NCBI GenBank assembly: GCA_002011815.1
Contig: MTOV01000025.1
Coordinates: 1 to 51,029 of the forward strand
Source of the DNA: Nitrospirae bacterium JdFR-86
GTDB lineage: Bacteria > Nitrospirota > Thermodesulfovibrionia > Thermodesulfovibrionales > JdFR-86
Direction of reading: 5' to 3'
DNA length: 51,029 nucleotides
Each line of letters opens with the position of its first letter. The stretch's first letter is position 1. This document shows, piece after piece, positions 19,233 through 27,480 of this stretch. The notes under the pieces were generated by a model. That model made no database searches and was not told the DNA's origin. It worked only from the letters and a program-made list of their open reading frames with translations. The translations under genes and the position numbers were made by a program.

Positions 19233-21326
19233 TTAAAAAGTCTCTTCCGCCCTTTCGACAATCTTCGGTGTTATAAGTATAAGAAGCTCAGTTTGAGGTT
19301 TCTGCACAGTCCTTGTTTTAAACAGCCAGCCTAAGATCGGGATTCTGCTTAGAAGCGGAATCCCTGTATCGCTCTTACTGTCCTCGCTTGTATAAATGCC
19401 GCCGAGCACAAGTGTTTCTCCGTCTTTGACAAGCGCTTGAGTCCTTATACTCTTTTTGTCTATTCCTGTTTCGCCGCCTTCAAGCACAACAGGTGAGTCC
19501 TTGGCAGCGTCTATTTTCAGCTTTATATAGCCGTCAGGCGTAATCTGCGGGGTCACCTTAAGGTTCAAATTTGCATCCACGAATTCTGTCTTTGTTCCTT
19601 CGGCAGTCGTAGTCTGAACCGGTATGCTCTTGCCCTGCACTATCTCAGCCGGCTGATTATCCATCGTAAGGACTCTCGGATTGGCAAGCTTTCTCGACTT
19701 GCCGACTGTCTCCAGAGCTTCAAGCGAAAGAGCCACCTGAACCGTGTTACCAGAGCCGATAGTCATGCCGATTCCTGTCTTACGCGCAGCCTCTGAGCCT
19801 GCAGTTGCTCCGAAAGAGGTCACAGGAGTATTTACAGAAAAGTCGCCGCTGATAGGAGTGCCCTCCTGCCGGCCAGTAAATGTGCCACCCCATCTTATAC
19901 CCAGTGTGCTCGTGTAATCGCTGTTGACCTCGACTATCTTCGCTTCTATCAGCACCTGCTTGGGTGGAGTATCCCATCCCTTAATACGCTCCTTTATCTT
20001 CGCTATATTTTCCGCTGTATCGTTTATACTGAGGGTGTTCTTCCATTTAAGCAGAGTAATGCTGCCTCTTGGACTCAAAAGCTTTGCGCTCTTAATGGAG
20101 TTCAGTATGTCACTTGCATCTGCATAATTTATGGGTATGTCCTCTTGCACAAGCTCTGCTGCCTTCATCCGTGCTTCTTTAAGTCTTACTTCCTCCTGCT
20201 GCCATTTCGCAAACACACTGGCAGGAGCAATCGTCAGAATATTGCCTTCTATGGACATACCGAGATTGAACGTCTGAAGTATAATCTCCAGAGCCTGATC
20301 CCATGGAACATTCATGAGCTTGAGCGTTATCCTGCCTTTTACCTGAGGGTGAATCACAACATTGTAGCCGCTTACCTCTCCAAGGAACCTGAATATCGGA
20401 ACAATGTCTGCATCCTGAAAATCAAGAGATATCTTTTTACCTTTATACTTACTCACCGGCTCTGGAACTTCCTCTTCAGCAACTTCTGCCTCAGCTATTT
20501 CTGCAACAACCTGCTCCTCTTCCACAGAAAAGGCGATTACAATGGAGTCAGCCTCTGCAGAAGCGGAAAACTCCACTTCCTCTTTAAGATCCACCACAAG
20601 CCTTACCTTGCCCTCATGCATTCCATACCTGAGAGCCTTTACAGGATAAATAACAGTATCCGGCAGGGATGCTTCCATGGATACATCCGGAACATCTATC
20701 ACAATACGGTCTTTGAGCGTAAATACATTCGGTGAAAACAAACCATCACCCTCAATTATCAGCTTCACAGTGCCGTCTGAATAATCGAACCTGACATCGC
20801 TTATCTTTGTTGCCTCCTCAGCTTCCGCCTCTTCGGCTACCTCCACCTCTTGCTCAACAGCCTCCAGCTCCTCAACCTCTTCTGCTTCCTCCACGACCGG
20901 TAAAACGTCTTCTTCTATCCCTTTCTTCACTGCAAGTATAAGAGAGCCGTCTGTAAATTGCGGCTCTATATTGGAAGGCGAATCAAGCAGTATCTCTATC
21001 TTTGTGCCGGACACAGGAGTATCCACCTTCATAACCCTTACTTCCGAGATGCCTGCCTTGTCAGAAACAATCTTTCCTTCTGCTGAACCGACTCCAATAC
21101 CCGGCAGATCAACAACTACGATGTAAGGGTCCATAGGCTTGTAAATGGTATAAGAAGGAACACTGACACCGCTTAGCTTTACCTCAACAGCATTGTCTGT
21201 CACCTCAATACCTGTGATTACCTGCTCCTGAGCAACCGCCTGCCCTTTTACACCGCCGGCGGTGGCACAGCCTATCAGGCTAAGACTTAATAAAAATAAA
21301 AGAATATAAATGGCTTTTTTGCTCAT
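19233..21326 (-). CDS. pilQ: Type IV pilus secretin PilQ (lipoprotein-type signal)
   Basis: 697 residues, forming the outer-membrane pore through which the pilus emerges. The signal peptide ends in a lipobox, LIGC (Cys20). AMIN-like domains follow (about 35-130 and 170-260), split by a Glu/Val/Ala-rich linker at about 135-170; then a STN/secretin-N region with ISLDFQDADIVPIFRFLGEVSG, and the secretin core with VEVNSDYTSTLGIRWGG, VLTMDNQPAEIVQGKSIPVQ and the closing GIPLLSRIPILGWLFK. The start overlaps the pilP stop (ATGA) behind GAGGAGG. The lipid anchor suggests it may not depend on a separate pilotin; this is inference. Confidence 0.96.
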   Translation of the reverse strand: MSKKAIYILLFLLSLSLIGCATAGGVKGQAVAQEQVITGIEVTDNAVEVKLSGVSVPSYTIYKPMDPYIVVVDLPGIGVGSAEGKIVSDKAGISEVRVMKVDTPVSGTKIEILLDSPSNIEPQFTDGSLILAVKKGIEEDVLPVVEEAEEVEELEAVEQEVEVAEEAEAEEATKISDVRFDYSDGTVKLIIEGDGLFSPNVFTLKDRIVIDVPDVSMEASLPDTVIYPVKALRYGMHEGKVRLVVDLKEEVEFSASAEADSIVIAFSVEEEQVVAEIAEAEVAEEEVPEPVSKYKGKKISLDFQDADIVPIFRFLGEVSGYNVVIHPQVKGRITLKLMNVPWDQALEIILQTFNLGMSIEGNILTIAPASVFAKWQQEEVRLKEARMKAAELVQEDIPINYADASDILNSIKSAKLLSPRGSITLLKWKNTLSINDTAENIAKIKERIKGWDTPPKQVLIEAKIVEVNSDYTSTLGIRWGGTFTGRQEGTPISGDFSVNTPVTSFGATAGSEAARKTGIGMTIGSGNTVQVALSLEALETVGKSRKLANPRVLTMDNQPAEIVQGKSIPVQTTTAEGTKTEFVDANLNLKVTPQITPDGYIKLKIDAAKDSPVVLEGGETGIDKKSIRTQALVKDGETLVLGGIYTSEDSKSDTGIPLLSRIPILGWLFKTRTVQKPQTELLILITPKIVERAEETF

Positions 21327-21772
21327 TCTACCTCCTCTTCACGGAGTTTTAACACAGTGTCTTGTGGTCTTAATCGCCCCTTGTAGTCACGTATGAACTC
21401 CCTTACTATAACTGCATTCTCTGTAATGCGCTTTACCTTTCCCCCATGAATTCCAACAGGCATGTCTTCTTTTAATGTATAGTATTTTCCGTCAGGTAAT
21501 CCCACAAGTGCATAATATTGCTTTTCATCCCACATTATGGCAATCAGCTTAAACTGACTGACATCATAGTCTTCAACCGGTATCAGCCGTTTTACCTTTC
21601 TCTCTTCTTTAGCTTTCTTTGCTGCTGCTATTATCGAAAGAAACGGGTCTCGTCTTCCTTCAGAAGTATATATATAAACCTCTTTTTTGACCTCAAGCTT
21701 TTCTTCTGCCTGAACTTGCACAGGCAGAAAACCAATACTCAAAAACACGAGGACAACTGCTAACTTTTTCAT
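21323..21772 (-). CDS. pilP: Type IV pilus assembly protein PilP
   Basis: 149 residues. PilP is the periplasmic protein linking the inner-membrane PilNO complex to the PilQ secretin. It has a cleavable signal (LAVVLVFLSIGFLPVQVQAE), then the family pattern GRRDPFLSII near residues 39-48 and FKLIAIMWDEKQYYALVGLPDGKYYTL, with a VKRITENAVIVRE beta segment near the end. The signal has no lipobox cysteine, unlike many PilP proteins, so it is probably soluble. Both gene boundaries overlap neighbours by four bases. Confidence 0.9.
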   Translation of the reverse strand: MKKLAVVLVFLSIGFLPVQVQAEEKLEVKKEVYIYTSEGRRDPFLSIIAAAKKAKEERKVKRLIPVEDYDVSQFKLIAIMWDEKQYYALVGLPDGKYYTLKEDMPVGIHGGKVKRITENAVIVREFIRDYKGRLRPQDTVLKLREEEVE

Positions 21773-22377
21773 CTTGCCCTACCTCTTGGCTTGCCCTTCG
21801 CTTTTTCTTCTTCTTCGGCTGCCGTAAAAGTAACTGCAGAAAAGCTTACACGCAGAATTACTTCATCCCTTTTCAGCACTGGATTGGTAAGCTTAATATT
21901 GGATATATTCACTATTCTGTCGAGTTCTGTCAAACTGCTGAAGAATTTTCCAAGCTTGTGATAACTTCCGATAAGACTTACCGCTACCGGCACCTCATAT
22001 ACTATGCCGCTTTTATGCTTTCTTCGATCAGCCGGCTTCCAGGAAATTATCTGAAGTCCAGCTTTTATTCCAAGGTCAGAGACCTGTTTCAGCAAAGGCG
22101 ATATCTCTTTTTCCTCTGGCAGATGCTCTTCCAGCTCTTTAAGCCTCTTTCTGAGCTTTTCATTTTCCACCTTAAGTGTCTCGAGCTTACCAGCCATGCT
22201 CTGACTTTTTGCAATGTCGTTTTCCTGCTTCGCTATCTCCTGTCTGAGACTCTCTATCTGTTTATTCTTGGGTATAACAGCCAGAAACACAAATGCCACG
22301 ACGAACACTATCGTCGGAACTATAGCTATCGCTATGCGAGCAGGCTTTGGAAGATTCCTTATGTCTATCTTTGCCAT
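21769..22377 (-). CDS. pilO: Type IV pilus inner-membrane protein PilO
   Basis: 202 residues. One N-terminal transmembrane helix (about 13-33, IAIAIVPTIVFVVAFVFLAV) is followed by a long coiled coil (about 36-88, rich in Lys/Glu/Leu) and a small ferredoxin-like domain with the HLPEEKEISPLLKQVSDLG and GSYHKLGKFFSSLTELDRIVNI patterns seen in PilO. It pairs with PilN to form the alignment complex. It ends in a basic tail. The start lies one base after the pilN stop and the stop overlaps pilP. Confidence 0.93.
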   Translation of the reverse strand: MAKIDIRNLPKPARIAIAIVPTIVFVVAFVFLAVIPKNKQIESLRQEIAKQENDIAKSQSMAGKLETLKVENEKLRKRLKELEEHLPEEKEISPLLKQVSDLGIKAGLQIISWKPADRRKHKSGIVYEVPVAVSLIGSYHKLGKFFSSLTELDRIVNISNIKLTNPVLKRDEVILRVSFSAVTFTAAEEEEKAKGKPRGRAR

Positions 22378-22378
22378 T

Positions 22379-22918
22379 CTATATCCTGATCTTTAAAGTA
22401 ATTTTAAATGAATATACATCTATGCCTTGTTCCTGAGTCTGTCGGGTTTCACGAAGAATTACTTCTTCAAAAAGCTCTGAACCTTTCAGGTTCTGCACAT
22501 AGTTGACAATGTCAAAATTTGAAAACCCAACCCCGCTAATACTCATGTTCTCACCAGTTATAATCATTGACCTAAGCCACACACCTTCAGAAAGACGCTT
22601 GCTCATCTCATCGAGTATCTTGGCAGGCATGCTCTGGTTTTTTGCAAGCTTCTCTATTATCTCCTTCCTCTGCATGAACTTCTTGTTGAGCCTCTCAAAA
22701 TCCTTTACCTCTTTTATCCTTTCCTGAAGTGCAGCGAGCTTTTTGGCATTTGCAGCCTTTTGTTCTTCAAGAGTGGTTATCTTTGACTTCAAGGAATAAA
22801 AGACATAGAAGGATATGACTAGAGAGATGGTCAGGAACAATGCCCCAACCATAACAAAAGTTGGCACTGGTTTAGGTTTTTTCTTTCGTTTAACCGGCAG
22901 TAGGTTGACTTTTATCAT
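22379..22918 (-). CDS. pilN: Type IV pilus inner-membrane protein PilN
   Basis: 179 residues. It starts MIKVNLLPVKRKKK, the INLLP motif by which PilN tails bind PilM, then one transmembrane helix (about 20-42), a coiled coil (about 46-90), and a ferredoxin-like periplasmic domain. In the family it dimerises with PilO and couples PilM in the cytoplasm to the periplasmic alignment complex. The ATG overlaps the pilM stop (ATGA). Confidence 0.94.
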   Translation of the reverse strand: MIKVNLLPVKRKKKPKPVPTFVMVGALFLTISLVISFYVFYSLKSKITTLEEQKAANAKKLAALQERIKEVKDFERLNKKFMQRKEIIEKLAKNQSMPAKILDEMSKRLSEGVWLRSMIITGENMSISGVGFSNFDIVNYVQNLKGSELFEEVILRETRQTQEQGIDVYSFKITLKIRI

Positions 22919-23967
22919 CTATCCCCCAGCCTTCTTATGGCAAGACCAACAGCGACCGCTGCCATACAGCCTACATCCTCAATATATGTAGTATCGAACT
23001 TACTCGGTATGCTTATATTCCTAAACGGCTCTGCAATTTTCACCTCTACTCCCATTCTTTCAGCAAGGAGAGCGGGAAAATCCTTTATAAGAGCACCGCC
23101 GCCGCTGAGAACTATCTCGTGGACTTCCTCCTGCAACGTCGTGCTTCTGAAATAATCAAGGGAACGGGTTATCTCACCAACTATTTCCTCAGAGGCAGAG
23201 ATCAAAACCGCCTGCACATCCTCTTCAGAAACACCTTCTACAGCCTCGCCTTTTTTAAGCCGCTCAGCATTCTCATAACTTATATTGAATTCTTTCTGAA
23301 GCACCTCGGTCTGCGTGCTGCTTCCTATGGAACTGTCCCTTGTAAAAACAGACATTCCTCCCTTTAGAACATTTAGATTTATCGTGCTTGCACCTATGTT
23401 GACTAAAGCCACATTCTTGTCAGGCTCAATCTCATAGTTAATCTCATACATATTACCCAATGCAAATGCGTTCACATCAACCACTACAGGATTAAGTCCT
23501 GCCTCTTTGACAACCGCAGTATACTCATTGATAATGTCCTTTTTGACAGCCACCAGCATAACATCCATCTGCCCTGGCTCTTCCTTAGGACCAAGTATCT
23601 GGAAATCAATGTTTACATCTTCTACATCAAAAGGCACATACTGCTCTGCCTCGAACTTTATAGACTCGCTTAATTCCTCTTCTGACATCTCTGGCAAAGA
23701 TATTCGCCTTATGATAACCGACGCATGGCCGGCAATCCCTATGGCTGCATTCTTTGCACGCACCCGTGCCTTCTTTAAAAGCTCTTTTATGGATTCTACA
23801 AGCCTCAGGGAGTCTATTATGGAGCCTTCAACAATAAGCTCAGGTGGAAGAGGAAGCATGTCGAACAACTCGAGCTCATAACCTGCCTTCTTCTCCTTAA
23901 GCTGAACAACCTTAAGATAACTTGAGCCAATATCCAGCCCTATCGTGCCTTTTCCACCGAAAATCAT
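22915..23967 (-). CDS. pilM: Type IV pilus actin-like ATPase PilM
   Basis: 350 residues from ATG 23967. It is an actin-fold cytoplasmic protein: GTIGLDIGSSYLKVVQL (phosphate-1 loop), PFDVEDVNIDFQILG, VALVNIGAST (phosphate-2), FTRDSSIGSSTQTE, and IVLSGGGALIKDF (adenosine loop). It recruits PilN and starts the alignment complex. An in-frame TTG at 24003 is open too, but those three bases are the start of the -35 box of the promoter described here, so ATG 23967 is preferred and fits the family N-terminus. No ribosome site precedes it, in keeping with a leaderless message. Confidence 0.94.
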   Translation of the reverse strand: MIFGGKGTIGLDIGSSYLKVVQLKEKKAGYELELFDMLPLPPELIVEGSIIDSLRLVESIKELLKKARVRAKNAAIGIAGHASVIIRRISLPEMSEEELSESIKFEAEQYVPFDVEDVNIDFQILGPKEEPGQMDVMLVAVKKDIINEYTAVVKEAGLNPVVVDVNAFALGNMYEINYEIEPDKNVALVNIGASTINLNVLKGGMSVFTRDSSIGSSTQTEVLQKEFNISYENAERLKKGEAVEGVSEEDVQAVLISASEEIVGEITRSLDYFRSTTLQEEVHEIVLSGGGALIKDFPALLAERMGVEVKIAEPFRNISIPSKFDTTYIEDVGCMAAVAVGLAIRRLGDR

Positions 23968-23974
23968 TACGTTA

Positions 23975-24003
23975 TTAATACCGAAATTTTCATGGCTTGT
24001 CAA
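23975..24003 (-). promoter_or_regulatory. Promoter of the pilMNOPQ operon, giving a leaderless mRNA
   Basis: Minus-strand TTGACA (23998-24003), 17 bases, then TATTAA (23975-23980). This is a near-consensus sigma-70 promoter. Normal spacing puts the transcription start at 23968 or 23967; the pilM ATG begins at 23967. The message would have no 5' leader. No sigma-54 type sequence was seen, although pilin genes often use one. Confidence 0.7.
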
Positions 24004-24049
24004 GCATTTTTTTCGTTAAATTCATTATTTTTAGACAAATCTTAAAATA

Positions 24050-24931
24050 TTAGTTTAAGGTTTTGGGCAGATGAAAAAGCCTCTCCGGTTTTATTCGGTT
24101 GTCGGAGACAACACCAATACCGAAGAGTCTTCCCTCCGGGTCTTTTAATCTCAGATACTCGCCATAAGAGAATTTCTCTGCACCTTTGTATATAACAGTA
24201 GTGCCGTTGGATATTAATGAGAAGTCCTTAGATGTCAGAATAATGTCTTTGAGGTGCTCCAAAGCCGCATCTATAGAGCAGATAGCGTTTTTTTTCTGGG
24301 CAAGCTCCTCTGGTGTTGCAGCGTCTTCGATTCTGAATTTCCCTATTTTTATCCTTCTTAACTCTGTCATATGAGCACCTGTGCCAAGGGCAGAGCCTAT
24401 ATCATCGCACAGGCTTCTTATATAAGTGCCTTTTGAGCAAGACACCCGAAACTGAAGAAACGGAAGCTCCAGCTTCGTCACAGACAGCTCATATATCTGA
24501 ACCGTCCTTTCTTTTCTTTCAACCACAATTCCTCTTCTTGCCAACTTGTAAAGAGGCTTTCCCGAGACCTTTACCGCTGAATACATCGGCGGCATTTGTT
24601 TAATCGTGCCTTTGAACCTCTCAAGCACACTGTTTATCTGTGCCTCTGTGACAGAGAAATCTTCTTTTTTCTCGATAATCTTGCCCTCTGCGTCATATGT
24701 ATCAGTGCGTTCGCCGAGTTTCAAAGTCGCGAGGTATTCTTTGTCAAGGTCTGAGAGAAAGCGGGTTATCTTGGTCGCCTCACCGACACAGACTAAAAGG
24801 ACTCCGGTGGCAATAGGGTCAAGTGCACCTGCATGACCTGCCTTTCCAACCCCAAAATGCTTTTTTACTACATTGACGGCTTCCTGAGAGGTAATGCCCT
24901 TTGGCTTGTCTAAGATGACGACTGCATGCAT
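24050..24931 (-). CDS. truB: tRNA pseudouridine-55 synthase
   Basis: 293 residues. TruB converts U55 in the T loop of tRNAs to pseudouridine. The family motifs are plain: VVILDKPKGITSQEAV at the start, GHAGALDPIATGVLLVCVGEATK with the catalytic Asp of LDP, YLATLKLGERTDTYDAEG, MPPMYSAVKVSGKPLYKLAR, and CSKGTYIRSLCDDIG. A C-terminal PUA-like segment follows. It is 22 bases downstream of the TonB-family gene and ends before the pil promoter. Confidence 0.97.
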   Translation of the reverse strand: MHAVVILDKPKGITSQEAVNVVKKHFGVGKAGHAGALDPIATGVLLVCVGEATKITRFLSDLDKEYLATLKLGERTDTYDAEGKIIEKKEDFSVTEAQINSVLERFKGTIKQMPPMYSAVKVSGKPLYKLARRGIVVERKERTVQIYELSVTKLELPFLQFRVSCSKGTYIRSLCDDIGSALGTGAHMTELRRIKIGKFRIEDAATPEELAQKKNAICSIDAALEHLKDIILTSKDFSLISNGTTVIYKGAEKFSYGEYLRLKDPEGRLFGIGVVSDNRIKPERLFHLPKTLN

Positions 24932-24952
24932 TTAAATATTTTAGCAGAGTTT

Positions 24953-25753
24953 CTACCTAATATAAATTCCATACAGACTGTAGACAAAGTGTCCTGTTAT
25001 TGTAAGGGTGTCCTCCTGCCAGCTTTCAGGCAGGGGCCAGTAAGGTGCAGCGTCCTGAAGAGCCTGAAGCGCTGCCTCATCAAGTATGCTTTTTCCTGAT
25101 GTCCTTAAAAGCTCTACATCTCCAAGAGAACCGTCTTTATTTATCACAAACCTTATGTAAAGGTCTCCGTAAATCCCCTTTGATGCTGCTTCCTCAGGAT
25201 ACCTCCATACGCCTTCTATCTTCTCCTTCAGTCTCATCATATAGCCATAATATTTAAACTCCCTTGTGCTGAATGTAACACCATCTTCAACCGGAGGCAT
25301 ATGCTTTTTTGCAAGCATTCCTATAACCTCACGGTCAAAGAGCTTTTGCAGTTGCCCGCCTGGAAAGGCGTGCCTTCCTGCTTCTGCTTTCCCCTTCGAG
25401 GCTATCTCCGGCGCTTTCTCTTCAGCAGAGGGCTTTTCAGCCTCAGCCGATACTGCCGGAGGCAACTTCACCAGCCCTGATTCTTTCTTTGCCTCAGTTA
25501 TTGTCTTTACTTCACTTGAGGCTTCAGGAGGCGGCAGCTCCTTAACTGGTTTTGTCTTCTGCGGGCGAGCATACTCCTTGGGCTTGATGGTCTTTGTCCT
25601 TGGGACTAAGGCAGTCTGCTCTCTTATAATCCTTATAAAGTAGGGTTTGCTTATGGCCTTTTGATGTTCATTCAAAGGGATAGAGTAAAGCATAACCAAC
25701 ACAAGAAAATGCGCGGTAAGGGATAACCAGAGGAACCTTCTAAGAGTCAACAT
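24953..25753 (-). CDS. TonB-family protein (energy transducer-like)
   Basis: 266 residues. One N-terminal transmembrane helix (about 8-22), a basic then Pro/Glu/Lys/Ala-rich spacer (about 35-125), and a TonB C-terminal domain ending the protein: GDLYIRFVINKDGSLGDVELLRTSGKSILDEAALQAL. TonB links the proton-motive ExbBD motor to outer-membrane receptors; ExbB/ExbD are not in the window. The position, far from a receptor and next to truB, gives no clue to its partner. A second TonB-type gene lies at 34584-35339 beside btuB, so this one may serve another receptor. Confidence 0.82.
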   Translation of the reverse strand: MLTLRRFLWLSLTAHFLVLVMLYSIPLNEHQKAISKPYFIRIIREQTALVPRTKTIKPKEYARPQKTKPVKELPPPEASSEVKTITEAKKESGLVKLPPAVSAEAEKPSAEEKAPEIASKGKAEAGRHAFPGGQLQKLFDREVIGMLAKKHMPPVEDGVTFSTREFKYYGYMMRLKEKIEGVWRYPEEAASKGIYGDLYIRFVINKDGSLGDVELLRTSGKSILDEAALQALQDAAPYWPLPESWQEDTLTITGHFVYSLYGIYIR

Positions 25754-25765
25754 CCTACTTATAGT

Positions 25766-25794
25766 TTAGTATATTGGAGCGGATGGAGGGTCAA
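25766..25794 (-). promoter_or_regulatory. Possible promoter of the TonB-family gene and truB
   Basis: Minus-strand TTGACC (25789-25794), 17 bases, TACTAA (25766-25771). The -35 box overlaps the stop of the upstream flavoprotein gene. Predicted start near 25759 leaves a leader of only about six bases before ATG 25753, containing AGTAGG. Confidence 0.45.
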
Positions 25795-26918
25795 ACTATG
25801 AATTTTCTGAAGATGTTTATATAAGAGAGGAGTGCTCCTTTGTCTGCCTTTTTGTTCAGCCAGAGCCTCATGGAAGCCTCCTGCACATAAGGACGCTCGC
25901 ATATGGAGACGAACTTTTCCATCGAGGCGTCATCTTTAAGGAAATATCTCCAGAGTCTTTTCATAAGGGAAAACCTTGTATGAAATCTTTTCTTCCAGAG
26001 TTTTTTATACTCCGAGGGCTTGTCACGGATTACAGCCTCGGCAGCAAACTGTGCAGCCTTCATTGCATAGTATATTCCCTCAAATGTCAGGGGCATCACC
26101 TGTCCTGCTGCATCGCCTGCAAAGAGTATCCTGCCTTTATTGAACACGTTGCTGCCCCACAGGGGCACCTTGTATCCCCTCAGAGAATCGCCTGCAGGCA
26201 GTTGTCTTCGCTTAAGGAAGTTTTCATGAAGCGCCCTGAGCCCTTTTATCCGGAAGCCGCCTGTGCCTGTGGAAACGTACTCTCCATGCGGAAAGACCCA
26301 TGAATAAAACCCTGGCGCATGCTCTGAGCCGAACCAGAACTCACAGGAATCGGTAAGAGGGGATTCAAGTCTCTGGGTAATCACATAGCAGGCCATCGGA
26401 GGGGTCACCCCTGCCGACACCAGAGCCCTCGAGTTTATGCCGTCCGCTGCAATAACATAATCAGACGTTATCCTCACAGGGCTGTCCCCTACGATTACCT
26501 CGGATATAATCTGCCTTCCGATTTCAAGAAATCTTCTGAAGCGTCCTTGCAGCAACTCCGCACCTGCGTCCTCTGCCTTCTGCCTGAGTATTGAATCAAA
26601 CTGCCCTCTCTCCACCATGGCGATAAAGCCGCCTTTGAGGTTCACCTCGACTGTTCTGCCTGAGGGGGAGACCATTTTGATCTTCCTTATCTGTTTTTTA
26701 ACCGGAGCGTACGGAAGGTCAAGCTCTTCAAAGGCGCCAGAAGGTATACCTCCCCCGCATGGCTTGACAAAAGAAAAGTCTTTTTCGACAAGAACAGTAT
26801 CTACATTGTTTTCAGCAAGCACTCTTGCAGCAGTAGAGCCTGCAGGCCCGCCGCCTATGACAAGCACCTTTGTCCTGAGAGAAGCACTGCTCCTTTTTAC
26901 TCCAGAATTTGTAACCAT
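25791..26918 (-). CDS. Geranylgeranyl-reductase-family FAD oxidoreductase
   Basis: 375 residues. The N-terminal FAD-binding Rossmann fold reads VLVIGGGPAGSTAARVLAEN (about 18-37); the motif KPCGGGIP (about 52-59) is typical of the geranylgeranyl reductase / digeranylgeranylglycerophospholipid reductase family. Later come YVIAADGINSR and GRILFAGDAAGQVMPLTFEGIYYAMKA, the second FAD contact. The family saturates isoprenoid chains in quinones, chlorophyll or archaeal lipids; in a bacterium of this type a polyprenyl or quinone substrate is plausible but unproven. It is preceded by the JAMM gene and a small hairpin. Confidence 0.85.
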   Translation of the reverse strand: MVTNSGVKRSSASLRTKVLVIGGGPAGSTAARVLAENNVDTVLVEKDFSFVKPCGGGIPSGAFEELDLPYAPVKKQIRKIKMVSPSGRTVEVNLKGGFIAMVERGQFDSILRQKAEDAGAELLQGRFRRFLEIGRQIISEVIVGDSPVRITSDYVIAADGINSRALVSAGVTPPMACYVITQRLESPLTDSCEFWFGSEHAPGFYSWVFPHGEYVSTGTGGFRIKGLRALHENFLKRRQLPAGDSLRGYKVPLWGSNVFNKGRILFAGDAAGQVMPLTFEGIYYAMKAAQFAAEAVIRDKPSEYKKLWKKRFHTRFSLMKRLWRYFLKDDASMEKFVSICERPYVQEASMRLWLNKKADKGALLSYINIFRKFIV

Positions 26919-26935
26919 CTAAACCATACCAAAAG

Positions 26936-26959
26936 AAAGAGGAAGTCTGTGTCCTCTTT
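26936..26959 (-). terminator. Weak terminator-like hairpin after the JAMM gene
   Basis: AAAGAGGA (26936-26943) and TCCTCTTT (26952-26959) form an 8-bp stem with an 8-base loop. On the minus strand the stem is followed by CTTTT, a short T stretch. It overlaps the stop of the JAMM gene. A weak terminator or attenuator is possible. Confidence 0.4.
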
Positions 26960-27464
26960 AAAACCCTGGAGGAAAGGGACAGTGTATGTGCGCCCTCTTT
27001 ACTCCTGAATGCCCCTCCAGAAAATAAGCCGAAATCTTAAAAAAGAAATCTCCCACTGAGCCTGAAACCGTACCGTCTCTGTTTTCTCCCCATGCAAGGG
27101 TCTTCTGGTTATTGTTTACGGCTATTATCAGGTATATATGCTCAGGTCTCATGCTCTGTATGTCCTCTTTGCTCGGTATCGGAAGTCCTTTCGTTGCTCC
27201 AAACTGTGTATGTGAGTGAAAATCACCGATTATCTGAAGCTTGTCGAATTTTTCAAGAATAGGCTCTATCTTCTTATGATTTTTTTTGTGATATACAACA
27301 CCTTTATGCCTTCTGCTTGCCGCCTGAAAACTGAACGCATGTTCCACTATAAACCTGTCCTCAAGTTTATATCCGAGGAGAAAACCAAGACACTCTTTCT
27401 TATAAACCTCTGCCGACCCTAAAAGGAGCGCCAAAAAGGCGTTTTCCGACAGATATACCCTCAT
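26958..27464 (-). CDS. JAMM/MPN (Mov34) metalloprotease-domain protein
   Basis: 168 residues. An MPN fold is suggested by VYKKECLGFLLGYK near residue 20-33 (conserved Glu) and the JAMM metal motif GDFHSHTQF...PSKED (about 79-98): two histidines, then Ser-x-x-Asp. Between the second His and the Ser there are 12 residues, longer than the usual seven. JAMM enzymes cleave isopeptide bonds of ubiquitin-like tags or process sulphur-carrier proteins. No ubiquitin-like protein, E1 or E2 lies nearby, so the substrate is unknown. It follows uspA by 16 bases. Confidence 0.8.
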   Translation of the reverse strand: MRVYLSENAFLALLLGSAEVYKKECLGFLLGYKLEDRFIVEHAFSFQAASRRHKGVVYHKKNHKKIEPILEKFDKLQIIGDFHSHTQFGATKGLPIPSKEDIQSMRPEHIYLIIAVNNNQKTLAWGENRDGTVSGSVGDFFFKISAYFLEGHSGVKRAHIHCPFPPGF

Positions 27465-27480
27465 TTTTAAAAAGCAATGT

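Noticed and set aside
20145-20735. A 196-codon plus-strand frame
   Set aside because: Antisense to pilQ; Cys/His/Tyr-rich shadow frame.
23968-24003. TTG start of pilM at 24003 and an 8-codon frame starting at ATG 23993
   Set aside because: The TTG is part of the -35 box and the short frame lies within the promoter, upstream of the expected transcription start.
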